A stretch of 64,000 nucleotides of DNA. Origin: Rhodocyclaceae bacterium (GTDB lineage Bacteria > Pseudomonadota > Gammaproteobacteria > Burkholderiales > Rhodocyclaceae). The notes beneath the pieces are model-generated. The model had not been told where the DNA came from and did no database searches. It saw nothing but the letters and a program-made list of their open reading frames with translations. Positions 35,614 through 43,435 of the stretch are shown piece after piece (the stretch's first letter is position 1; each line of letters opens with the position of its first letter). Location: NCBI GenBank assembly GCA_023230455.1, contig JALNXH010000001.1, positions 186,001-250,000 on the forward strand, in the 5' to 3' direction. A program made the position numbers and the translations under genes.

Positions 35614-36651
35614 TTACTTACCGCTCCAGACAGCCTTGCCGGACGCATCCTTGACATTACCCCAGGCTGTACCGACCAATTTGACGACGGCATCGGGCAT
35701 CGGAACATAGTCGAGGTCCAACGCCTCCTTGCCGCCGTTCTTGTAGGCCCAGGCAAAGAATTTGATTGCCTCGGCACCCTGCTCCGGCTTGTTTTGGGTT
35801 TTTTGCATCAGAATGAAAGTGGCGCCGGAAATCGGCCAGGCATCCTTGCCTTTCTGGTTAGTCAGGATTTCATAAAAATCGCCCTTCCAATCTGCGCCCG
35901 ATGCAGCCGCCTTGAACGTCAGGTCATCGGGCGAAACAAAGTTCCCGGCCGCATTCTGCATCAGCGCAAAGGTCATCTTGTTCTGCTTGGCGTAGGCATA
36001 TTCCACATATCCCAGCGAACCGGGCAGACGCTGAACGAAGGCCGCAACACCTTCGTTGCCCTTGCCGCCGAGGCCTACCGGCCATTGCACCGCCGTGCCT
36101 TCACCGACTTTCGACTTCCACTCTTCACTGACCTTGGACAAATAGTTCGTGAAGATGAACGACGTTCCCGAACCATCGGCCCGGCGCACTACGCCAATAG
36201 GCGAATCCGGGAGTTGCACTTTGGGATTGAGTTCGGCGATCGCCTTGTCGTTCCACTTGACGATCTTGCCGAGAAAAATATCGGCCAGCAGCGGGCCGGT
36301 CAGCTTGAGTTCGCCCGGTTTGATGCCCGGCACGTTCAACACCGGCACTACCCCGCCAATTACGGTGGGGAACTGCATCAGACCATCCTTTTCAAGTTGT
36401 TCGGGCTTCAGCGGCATATCGGAAGCGCCGAAGTCCACCGTTTTGGCGACGATCTGCTTAATGCCGCCCCCCGAACCGATGGATTGGTAATTGATTTTGT
36501 TGCCTGTAGCCTTTTGGTAGCTATCCGCCCACTTGGCATAGATCGGGGCGGGGAAAGTTGCACCGGCACCGGTAATTTCAGCCGCCTGAGGGGCAGTGGA
36601 GAACAGCACCGCAGTACCTGCGGCGAGGGACATCAGAAATTTGCGCTGCAT
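35614..36651 (-). CDS. pstS: Periplasmic phosphate-binding protein PstS
   Basis: Captures inorganic phosphate for the Pst importer. The 345-residue precursor has a Sec signal (about residues 1-24, ending PQAA-EI) and mature start ITGAGATFPAPIYAKW. Phosphate-binding loops are visible: GATFPAP, SIGSGGGIKQI, DFGASDMPL and RADGSGTSFIFTNYL. The ATG at 36651 follows AGGAG. First gene of the cluster pstSCAB-phoU-phoB-phoR, behind the Pho-box-like promoter at 36685-36733. Confidence 0.97.
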   Translation of the reverse strand: MQRKFLMSLAAGTAVLFSTAPQAAEITGAGATFPAPIYAKWADSYQKATGNKINYQSIGSGGGIKQIVAKTVDFGASDMPLKPEQLEKDGLMQFPTVIGGVVPVLNVPGIKPGELKLTGPLLADIFLGKIVKWNDKAIAELNPKVQLPDSPIGVVRRADGSGTSFIFTNYLSKVSEEWKSKVGEGTAVQWPVGLGGKGNEGVAAFVQRLPGSLGYVEYAYAKQNKMTFALMQNAAGNFVSPDDLTFKAAASGADWKGDFYEILTNQKGKDAWPISGATFILMQKTQNKPEQGAEAIKFFAWAYKNGGKEALDLDYVPMPDAVVKLVGTAWGNVKDASGKAVWSGK

Positions 36652-36684
36652 GATTTTCTCCTGAGGGTGATTGACACGCATCGC

Positions 36685-36733
36685 AGTGTAGGGAGACCGC
36701 ATTACACGATTGTGACAATTATTACATTTATGA
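36685..36733 (-). promoter_or_regulatory. Pho-box-like promoter of pstS
   Basis: On the minus strand the sequence has GTCATAAATG, then TGTAATA, TGTCACA and TGTAATG half-sites; the last two start 11 bases apart, the spacing of PhoB direct repeats. A TACACT (-10) follows about 9-10 bases later at 36690-36685, as in PhoB-dependent promoters lacking a good -35. Expected transcript start is about 28 bases before the pstS ATG. Confidence 0.7.
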
Positions 36734-36847
36734 CTGCGGCCGCCGCTGCTTCGCAGCGGGCTGCAACAAAGCCTTCACAGGACTGAAATACCGCTGCAAC
36801 ACAGCTACGGGAGCATGCCGGCCGTGATGAATCGACCGGAGAAAAAC

Positions 36848-37600
36848 ATGCTCATCGAGCGCCTAGAAGAAAGAAATTTCACCCCGCCCCACTACCATGT
36901 CGGCCTGGCCCACAGCACCGGCGAAATCCGCGAAGCACAAAAACTGCGCTACCGCGTCTTCGCCGAAGAAATGGGCGCCCGCCTGAACTGCCGCGAGCCT
37001 GGAGTGGATAGCGACTTTTTCGACTCCTATTGCGAGCACCTAATCGTCCGCGACGAAACAGCGGGCCGCATCGTCGGCACCTACCGTATCTTGACCCCGG
37101 AAGCCGCACGACGCGTCGGTGGCTATTACACCGAAACCGAATTCGATTTAACCCGGCTCGCGCATCTGAAGCCGCGGTTGGTCGAGCTCGGGCGCTCCTG
37201 TATAGACCCCGACTACCGCAGCGGTAGCGTAATCGCCCTGCTCTGGATGAAGCTTGCCGAATACATGACGCAAAACGGCTACGAATACCTAATGGGCTGT
37301 GCCTCGGTCAGCATGGCTGACGGTGGCCACAATGCCGCCAACCTCTTCGTCTCTCTACTCGACAAACACCTCTCGCCGATCGAGTACCGCGGCTTCCCGC
37401 GATCGCGGTTGCCGTTCGAGCGACTGGCCACCGACCAGAAGGTGGAGATTCCACCGCTTCTCAAGGGCTATCTGCGGGCCGGCTCATGGATCTGCGGCGA
37501 ACCAGCATGGGACCCGGATTTCAATACGGCCGACCTGCTGGTGCTGCTGCCGATGTCGCGCCTGAATCCGCGCTACATGCGTCACTTCGTCAAAGAGTAA
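36848..37600 (+). CDS. OlsB-like GNAT-fold N-acyltransferase
   Basis: A 250-residue protein of the OlsB/hemolysin-like family, which transfers a 3-hydroxyacyl group from acyl carrier protein to ornithine (lyso-ornithine lipid synthesis) or related amines. Seen motifs: KLRYRVFAEEMGA near residue 32, CEHLIVRD, IVGTYRIL, GGYYTETEFDL, LVELGRSCIDPDYR and LMGCASV. The ATG at 36848 has GGAG seven bases upstream; the upstream in-frame starts at 36815 and 36827 lack it. The gene is divergent from pstS and shares the 196-base region with the Pho-box-like sites. No OlsA-type second acyltransferase is adjacent, so ornithine-lipid production is inference. Confidence 0.82.
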   Translation: MLIERLEERNFTPPHYHVGLAHSTGEIREAQKLRYRVFAEEMGARLNCREPGVDSDFFDSYCEHLIVRDETAGRIVGTYRILTPEAARRVGGYYTETEFDLTRLAHLKPRLVELGRSCIDPDYRSGSVIALLWMKLAEYMTQNGYEYLMGCASVSMADGGHNAANLFVSLLDKHLSPIEYRGFPRSRLPFERLATDQKVEIPPLLKGYLRAGSWICGEPAWDPDFNTADLLVLLPMSRLNPRYMRHFVKE

Positions 37601-37623
37601 ACCGCCTGCGCCGACGCGGCCGA

Positions 37624-38361
37624 TCAGCCGCGTCGCTGGCGACGCGCTTCGAACAGACAAATGCCGCTGGCAACCGACACGTTGAGACTCTCCACGCTAC
37701 CGTGCATCGGAATCCGCACCAGTTCGTCGCAGGTTTCCCGCGTCAGCCGCCGCAGGCCGGCACCTTCGGCACCCAGTACCCAGGCCACGGCGCCGCGCTG
37801 GTCTACCGCATAGATGTCCTTTTCGGCCTCCCCGGCCGCGCCCAGCACCCAGATGCCGCGCTCCTGCATTTCGCGCAGGCTGCGCGCCAGATTGGTCACC
37901 GTGACATAGGGCACCGTATCCGCCGCGCCGCTGGCCACCTTGATGGCGGTGGCGTTGAGGCCGACGGCCTTGTCCTTTGGTGCTATCACCGCATGAGCAC
38001 CCGCCGCGTCGGCTACGCGCAGGCAGGCGCCAAGATTATGCGGATCGGTCACGCCGTCCAGCACTAACAGCAGAGCCGGCTCGCACAAATTGTCCAGCAC
38101 GTCGTCGAGGGCCAGATAGCGCTGCTGCGCGCTGACACGCGCCACCACGCCCTGATGTCGGGCGCCGCCAGCCATGCCATCGAGCCGCACCGGATCGGTC
38201 GGCATCACGCGGACCCCATGCGATTCGGCAAGCTTAAGCAGGTCGCGCATGCGGCCGTCCTGGCGGCCTTCGGCGAGATAAATCTCCTTCACGTCTTCAG
38301 CAGCGTGGCGCAACTTGGCGGTGACAGCATGGAAGCCGTGGATCAGACGGGTATCGGACAT
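37624..38361 (-). CDS. rlmB: 23S rRNA (guanosine-2'-O-)-methyltransferase RlmB
   Basis: SPOUT-type methyltransferase that modifies G2251 in the peptidyl-transferase P loop. The 245-residue protein has an N-terminal L30e-like substrate domain (RLIHGFHAVTAKLRHAAE) and the three SpoU motifs: VTDPHNLGACLRVADAAGAH, WVLGAEGAGLRRLT, and IPMHGSVESLNVSVASGICLFE with knot residues. It is downstream of rnr as usual, but here a Sir2-family gene lies between. Its start overlaps the 3' end of that gene by 19 bases. Confidence 0.96.
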   Translation of the reverse strand: MSDTRLIHGFHAVTAKLRHAAEDVKEIYLAEGRQDGRMRDLLKLAESHGVRVMPTDPVRLDGMAGGARHQGVVARVSAQQRYLALDDVLDNLCEPALLLVLDGVTDPHNLGACLRVADAAGAHAVIAPKDKAVGLNATAIKVASGAADTVPYVTVTNLARSLREMQERGIWVLGAAGEAEKDIYAVDQRGAVAWVLGAEGAGLRRLTRETCDELVRIPMHGSVESLNVSVASGICLFEARRQRRG

Positions 38362-39241
38362 GGCGACGATCTTAGGGAAGGGGCCGCAGAGTCTATCGCA
38401 GCCGACAGAAACCCACGGCTTATCAGCCGCTGCTGAAGTGCTTCGAGAGCTGCTGCGGCCGGCAACGGCAAACTCACGTCACGTGAGCGTGCGACGGTGG
38501 ATTCGCGGGGATTGATGCGGATCAGCACCGACGAATGGTATTCACCATAGCGCCGCACCGACGGGATGACCGTGCCGGCGCCAAGCTCAATCGTCAGCAG
38601 TCGACTCCCTGCCTTGGCACACCATGCATCCAGAAGGCGCTGCTGCTGTTCGCTAAACGGGAGATCCAGCACCCGTCGCCAAACATCAGAATATTGGGCC
38701 GAGCCACATTCCCACACACTGGACACAAAGGCAGTGCCGAGCGAAGCCGGCAACTTTCCTCATCCACCTCGGGCACGACTCCATCGGCCGACCACAAATG
38801 CTCACCGCAGGGCTGCAGGCATTGCAGATGGTGAATCGAGCCGTGGCACTCGGCAATCAGCGCCTCGTCAAAGCCGGCGCGCTGAAACTGGCCATCGACA
38901 TTGCTGGTAAATACGGCGGCTCCGCCTGCCAACCGGGTGCCTATCTGGCGCAGGATGTGAAACCCTTGATGCGGCAAAGTGCGCCGGTAGAGGGTCAGAC
39001 GATGGCCGTAAAAGCCCCACCCAAGACGCGGATCCGCGTGAAAGCTGTCGGGCGAAGCGATTTCCTCGAAACGCAGGCCGTCCCGCCCCAGTGCCGGATA
39101 CGCCTGCCAGAACCCCTGCGTGCCGCGAAAATCGGGCAGCCCCGAATCGACGCCCATGCCGGCGCCGGCCGTGATAAGCACACCGTCCGCCTGCTCGATG
39201 AGGGCAGCGGCTCTATCGAGTGCCTGATTGAGGTCCGGCAA
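38343..39241 (-). pseudogene. Sir2-family NAD-dependent protein deacylase, split by one frameshift
   Basis: Sirtuins remove acyl groups from lysine using NAD. The first 190 residues, from a TTG at 39241 with GAGG six bases upstream, carry GAGMGVDSGLPDFRG (NAD site, 26-40), TSNVDGQF, catalytic His133 in ECHGSIHH and zinc ligands C141, C145, C173, C176. After NILMFGDG the frame loses homology and stops at 38594. The missing C-terminal part (VLDLPFSEQQQRLLDAW, then IELGAGTVIPSVRRYG and LIRINPRE) continues in the next frame to 38343. One base lost in the GGG at about 38672-38674 explains this. Joined, it would be about 299 residues. It may be a real mutation, a sequencing error in a homopolymer, or (less likely) programmed. 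Confidence 0.85.
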
Positions 39242-41542
39242 TCAGTGCCTCATACCGTGTTTGACAGACTTGCCTTCCTGCTTGCGGTACTTGCCGGGCC
39301 GTTCAACATGTGACGACACCTCGGCAACGGCCTTGATCATCGGGTCAGTCACCAGACGAAAATCAATCTTGTTCTGTTCCAGATCGACGCGAACCAGTTG
39401 TACCCGTATCCGATCGGCAAGGCGATAGCGCACGCCGGTGCGTTCGCCGACGATAGCATGGGCGGCTTCATCAAAATGGAAATAGTCGCGTCCCAGATCG
39501 GAGATGTGGATCAGCCCTTCGATGAAGACATCGTCAAGCGCCACAAAAATGCCGAACGGCACCACGGACGAGATGCTGCCACTGAATTCTTCGCCGATGC
39601 GGTCCTGCATGTAGTAGCACTTGAGCCATGCTTCGACATCGCGTGTCGCCTCGTCGGCCCGACGTTCGGTGGCCGAGCAATGCAGGCCGATCTCGTCCCA
39701 ATCGCCGGGCTGATACTGCTCTGGCTGTAGCACCGCCTTGATCGAACGATGCACGAGCAAATCGGGATAGCGGCGGATGGGCGAAGTGAAATGGGTATAG
39801 CTCTCGTAGGCAAGCCCGAAGTGGCCTACATTGTCAGGGCTATAAACGGCCTGTTGCAGTGAGCGCAGCATCACAGTCTGTAGCAGTACCTTGTCTGGCC
39901 GGCCTTGGATACTCTCCAGCAGCTTGGCGTAGTCCTTGGCCTTGGGCGAATCGCCACCGGCCAGTTGCAGGCCGAAGGTGGCAAGAAATTCGCGCAGTTT
40001 TTCCACCTTGCTCGGCTTCGGCTCTGGATGCACGCGGTACAGGGTCGGATGCTCGTGCTCATGCAGGAACTCCGAGGCGCAAACGTTCGCTGCTAGCATG
40101 CACTCCTCGATTAGACGATGCGCGTCGTTGCGCTCGTAGGCTTCGATGCGCTCGATCTTGCCATGGTCGTCGAACACCATGCGCGTCTCGGCTGTATCAA
40201 AATCGATAGCGCCGCGCTTTTCGCGCGCCTTGAGCAAGAGGCGAAAGACAGTATTGAGGTTTTCCAACTGGGGAAGCAGCGGCGCCAGTTTTTTACGCGT
40301 TTCCGCATCGTTCTCGTAGATCGCCGCTGCCACTTCGGTATAAGTCAGCCGGGCGTGGGAGAACATCACCGCCGGATAGAAGCGATAGCGTTTGACCGCG
40401 CCGGTTGCGGCAATAGACATATCGCAGACCATGCACAGTCGCTCGACCTGCGGATTGAGTGAACACAGGCCGTTGGAGAGTTTCTCCGGCAGCATCGGAA
40501 TCACTCGGCGCGGGAAGTACACCGAATTTCCGCGATCGTAGGCGTCCTGATCAAGGGCGGAACCGGCGCCGACATAATGCGAAACGTCGGCGATCGCCAC
40601 AATCAGACGAAAGCCCTTGCCCTGGGGTTCGCAATACACCGCATCGTCAAAATCCCGCGCAGTTTCGCCGTCGATAGTGACTAAAGGCAAGCCGGTAATG
40701 TCCTCACGACCTTTCCAATCTGACTTGCGCACCGCGTCCGGCAGTTTCTTCGTTTGCAGCTCGGCTTCGCGCGAAAACTCGAAAGGCAGATCGTGCTTGC
40801 GCAAGGCAATCTCGATTTCCATGCCCGGATCGGCATAATTGCCGAGAATTTCAACCACCTTGCCGATCGGCTGCGACTGACGGCTCGGCTGCTCAAGAAT
40901 CTCCACCATCACCACTTGCCCGGCTTCCGGCTTGAGCGCCTTTCGATCACCTTTTTGTTGCGGAGCAATCAGAATGTCCTGACTGATGCGGCGATTCTCC
41001 GCTTCCACGAACCAGACGCCATGTTCGTTAAAGACGCGGCCGACGAGGCGCACGTTGGCCCGCTCGGTAACCTCGACAATCTTGCCTTCGGGGCGTCCCT
41101 TGCGGTCGATACCGATGATGCGCACGATGGCCTTGTCGCCGTGGAGGACCTTGTCCATCTCCTTCGAGCCGAGAAAGACATCGTCGCCGCCTTCCTCCGG
41201 CACGAGAAAACCGAACCCGTCGGGATGCCCTTGTATACGACCGCGGATCAGATCGGCTTTATCCGGAATCAGCCAGTCGCCACGCCGATTTTGTAGTAGC
41301 TGACCGTCGCGGGCCATCGCACCGAGCCGGCGCTGAAAGGTTTCGCGTTCAAACTCCTGCACGTCGAGCAGTGCGCACAAATCGTCGAACGATTGTGGCA
41401 CCGCATCGCCCGCGCCGAGCATCTCAAGAACATATTCGCGACTCGGCAACGGGTGATCGTATTTGGCCATTTCCCGCTCCAAATGCGGGTCGGCGCTGCG
41501 AATGCGGGAGAGCTTAGGTACCCTGGATTTCTTGTTTGACAA
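39242..41542 (-). CDS. rnr: Ribonuclease R
   Basis: Processive 3'-5' exoribonuclease that degrades structured RNA and takes part in ribosome quality control and trans-translation. The 766-residue protein has an N-terminal winged helix, cold-shock domains (DLIRGRIQGHPDGFGFLVPEEG), the RNB catalytic domain with TARDFDDAVYCE metal-binding aspartates, and a C-terminal S1 domain (FSGSISSVVPFGIFVALDDVFIEGL). The tail is short and basic (YRKQEGKSVKHGMRH). The start is TTG at 41542, preceded by AAGGAAAAGAG; an ATG at the MAKYDHPL position would remove the usual N-terminus. Confidence 0.96.
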   Translation of the reverse strand: MSNKKSRVPKLSRIRSADPHLEREMAKYDHPLPSREYVLEMLGAGDAVPQSFDDLCALLDVQEFERETFQRRLGAMARDGQLLQNRRGDWLIPDKADLIRGRIQGHPDGFGFLVPEEGGDDVFLGSKEMDKVLHGDKAIVRIIGIDRKGRPEGKIVEVTERANVRLVGRVFNEHGVWFVEAENRRISQDILIAPQQKGDRKALKPEAGQVVMVEILEQPSRQSQPIGKVVEILGNYADPGMEIEIALRKHDLPFEFSREAELQTKKLPDAVRKSDWKGREDITGLPLVTIDGETARDFDDAVYCEPQGKGFRLIVAIADVSHYVGAGSALDQDAYDRGNSVYFPRRVIPMLPEKLSNGLCSLNPQVERLCMVCDMSIAATGAVKRYRFYPAVMFSHARLTYTEVAAAIYENDAETRKKLAPLLPQLENLNTVFRLLLKAREKRGAIDFDTAETRMVFDDHGKIERIEAYERNDAHRLIEECMLAANVCASEFLHEHEHPTLYRVHPEPKPSKVEKLREFLATFGLQLAGGDSPKAKDYAKLLESIQGRPDKVLLQTVMLRSLQQAVYSPDNVGHFGLAYESYTHFTSPIRRYPDLLVHRSIKAVLQPEQYQPGDWDEIGLHCSATERRADEATRDVEAWLKCYYMQDRIGEEFSGSISSVVPFGIFVALDDVFIEGLIHISDLGRDYFHFDEAAHAIVGERTGVRYRLADRIRVQLVRVDLEQNKIDFRLVTDPMIKAVAEVSSHVERPGKYRKQEGKSVKHGMRH

Positions 41543-41587
41543 TTTTCTCTTTTCCTTTACAATCCGGCGCTCTTTGATTCGCCCTTG

Positions 41588-41672
<85 letters not shown>

Positions 41673-41698
41673 GACAACGCGATCAAAGAAAACTGAAA

Positions 41699-41723
41699 AG
41701 CCCCGCCACGCGGGGCTTTTTTT
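41699..41723 (+). terminator. Intrinsic terminator of tRNA-Leu(CAG)
   Basis: AGCCCCGC and GCGGGGCT form an 8-bp stem around CAC, followed by seven T. Confidence 0.95.
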
Positions 41724-41765
41724 ATTGCTGTAGCAACGGAGCATTGTAGACGTGCGTTTGTCCAA

Positions 41766-41793
41766 ATGAAAAGGGCCGCATGCTGCGGCCCTT
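41766..41793 (-). terminator. Intrinsic terminator of the rpsF-rplI operon
   Basis: On the minus strand AAGGGCCGCA and TGCGGCCCTT form a 10-bp stem around a three-base loop, followed by TTCATTT. It lies 22 bases after the rplI stop. Confidence 0.85.
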
Positions 41794-41814
41794 GCTTACC
41801 AACTGCTTGAGCAA

Positions 41815-42264
41815 TCAATGCTCGCCAAGCACCGACACGGTAATGTTGGCTACCACATCGGTATGCAGCGCAACTTCGACGGGGTTGTCGCCGACTTGCT
41901 TGAACGGGCCAAGAGGCAGTCGAACCAAAGCCTTCTCGATATCGAAACCGAGCGCCTTCAATGCATCAGCGATATCGGCGTTGCCGACCGAGCCGAACAA
42001 GCGACCATCGACACCGGCCTTGCGGCTGATCTGGACCAACGTGCCTTCGATCTTTTCAGCCAGCGACTGAGCGGCAGCTAGTTTCTCGGCTTGCGTTTTT
42101 TCCAGTTCGGCACGACGCGCCTCGAACACCTTGCGGTTCGCTTCCGTCGCGCGCTTAGCGAGGCCTTGGGGAATCAGGAAGTTGCGAGCATAACCGTCCT
42201 TTACCTTGACCACATCGCCGAGATTACCGAGATTCACCACTTTTTCCATCAGAATGATTTGCAT
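41815..42264 (-). CDS. rplI: 50S ribosomal protein L9
   Basis: Large-subunit protein that limits frameshifting and bypassing by holding the L1 stalk region. The 149-residue protein starts MQIILMEKVVNLGNLGDVVKVKDGYARNFL-type sequence, the L9 signature, followed by the long connecting helix (FEARRAELEKTQAEKLAAAQS) and the C-terminal domain with GVDGRLFGSVGNADIADAL. Last gene of the operon. Confidence 0.98.
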   Translation of the reverse strand: MQIILMEKVVNLGNLGDVVKVKDGYARNFLIPQGLAKRATEANRKVFEARRAELEKTQAEKLAAAQSLAEKIEGTLVQISRKAGVDGRLFGSVGNADIADALKALGFDIEKALVRLPLGPFKQVGDNPVEVALHTDVVANITVSVLGEH

Positions 42265-42276
42265 GGTGGTCCCCTA

Positions 42277-42558
42277 TCAAGCGCTGTGCAGGTCGGTATA
42301 CGGCATCAGGGCCAGGAAGCGGGCACGCTTAATGGCCGTGGACAGCTGCCGCTGGTAACCGGTCTTGGTACCGGTGATGCGTGCCGGCATGATCTTGCCG
42401 TTTTCGGAAATGAAATCCTTGAGGATTTCTACGTCCTTGTAGTCGATTTCTTCGATTTTTTCCGCGCTGAAGCGGCAGAACTTGCGACGCTTGAAGAGAC
42501 TGCGTCCCTTGTCGTCCTTGCGCTTGTTAGTCGCGCTCTTCTTCGGTTTGAAAGCCAT
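42277..42558 (-). CDS. rpsR: 30S ribosomal protein S18
   Basis: Small-subunit protein that pairs with S6. The 93-residue product contains KFCRFSAEKIEEIDYKD and the S18 signature region ISENGKIMPARITGTKTGYQ followed by RQLSTAIKRARFLALMPY. AAGGA precedes the ATG. Its first 32 bases overlap the end of priB. Confidence 0.98.
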   Translation of the reverse strand: MAFKPKKSATNKRKDDKGRSLFKRRKFCRFSAEKIEEIDYKDVEILKDFISENGKIMPARITGTKTGYQRQLSTAIKRARFLALMPYTDLHSA

Positions 42559-42844
42559 TTTCTGTTCCTTCCAAAAATTCGATTTCGTTTATATGCAGTA
42601 TCGGAGATCTGACCTTGAGGCTGCGGGCAGCGAGAAAACCACTCACTTTCACGCCGTCGCCAGGCTTGCTCCCGGCCATCAACTGAGCCAATGGCCCGAG
42701 GGCCACGCAAGGCATTTCGCACGCTACCCGCCGCTTGCTTCCCGCCTCGACCTGCATCGACTGGTGGGAGAGCAGGAACTCAATCACTGCAATTCCGGCC
42801 GGCGTATGGCGCAAAGCCCCGCGCTCCAGCACACAACCCGTCAA
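42527..42844 (-). CDS. priB: Primosomal replication protein PriB
   Basis: Single-strand DNA-binding protein of the replication-restart primosome, located between rpsF and rpsR as in other proteobacteria. About 105 residues with an OB fold: LERGALRHTPAGIAVIEFLL and VALGPLAQLMAGSKPGDGVKVSGFLA are characteristic. The start is uncertain: the frame has no ATG or GTG at the right place; the TTG at 42844 is listed, but homology (NLSI before LTGCVLERG) seems to extend four to five residues further upstream. The 3' end overlaps rpsR by 32 bases, so the last residues (EGTENGFQTEEERD) are encoded over the rpsR Shine-Dalgarno and start. Confidence 0.88.
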   Translation of the reverse strand: MTGCVLERGALRHTPAGIAVIEFLLSHQSMQVEAGSKRRVACEMPCVALGPLAQLMAGSKPGDGVKVSGFLAARSLKVRSPILHINEIEFLEGTENGFQTEEERD

Positions 42845-42878
42845 TATGCTCAGGTTGGCGCCGGCATCGGCATCGCCA

Positions 42879-43253
42879 TCAGGCAGCGGGCGCCTCCACC
42901 TTGGTATCGGCCTGAGGCGTCAGCGAACGCGATTTCTCTTCTTTCATCATCGGCGAGGGCGCGGTGACTGCTTTGTCCATCTTGATGGTGAGGTGGCGAA
43001 GTACGGCATCGTTGAACTTGAAAGCATGTTCCAGTTCAACCAGCGTTTCCTGATCGGCTTCGATGTTCATCAGCACGTAATGTGCCTTATGCATTTTCTG
43101 GATCGGATAGGCCATCTGGCGACGGCCCCAGTCTTCGAGACGGTGGATGGCACCGTTGCGGCTGGTGACCAGCGTCTTGTAACGCTCGATCATGGCCGGA
43201 ACCTGCTCGGACTGATCCGGGTGAACAATGAAAACCACTTCGTAATGGCGCAT
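42879..43253 (-). CDS. rpsF: 30S ribosomal protein S6
   Basis: Small-subunit protein and partner of S18. The 124-residue protein starts MRHYEVVFIVHPDQSEQVP and has GAIHRLEDWGRRQMAYPIQK and HYVLMNIEAD, all typical of S6. The charged C-terminal tail (KEEKSRSLTPQADTKVEAPAA) has no Glu-rich end for RimK-type modification. First gene of the operon, followed by priB. Confidence 0.98.
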   Translation of the reverse strand: MRHYEVVFIVHPDQSEQVPAMIERYKTLVTSRNGAIHRLEDWGRRQMAYPIQKMHKAHYVLMNIEADQETLVELEHAFKFNDAVLRHLTIKMDKAVTAPSPMMKEEKSRSLTPQADTKVEAPAA

Positions 43254-43380
43254 GCAATCTCCTTATGGCTCAGTGTTAGCCCCCCCGCATGCGAACGGGT
43301 GGAGCAAGGGTGTAAAAGCGCGGGAGTATAGGCGGCAACAGCAAAAAAAACAAGCACTTTGCCGTTGCGCACTGGTTGCG

Positions 43381-43435
43381 AAGGCCCAGTTAAGGGGAAA
43401 CCCTTAACGGTGCATCCCCGGCACAAAAAGGCCTT
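43381..43435 (+). promoter_or_regulatory. Nested hairpins directly before the HDOD gene
   Basis: GTTAAGGG-GAAA-CCCTTAAC (43389-43408) is a perfect 8-bp stem with a GNRA-type loop. It is flanked by AAGGCC (43381-43386) and GGCCTT (43430-43435), which could pair outside it. The likely Shine-Dalgarno AAGG (43428-43431) is in the outer arm, next to the ATG at 43436. There is no U-tract. Confidence 0.5.

Noticed and set aside
38343..38753. 136-residue frame as an independent small gene
   Set aside because: It is the C-terminal third of the Sir2 protein displaced by a frameshift; it has no start signal of its own.
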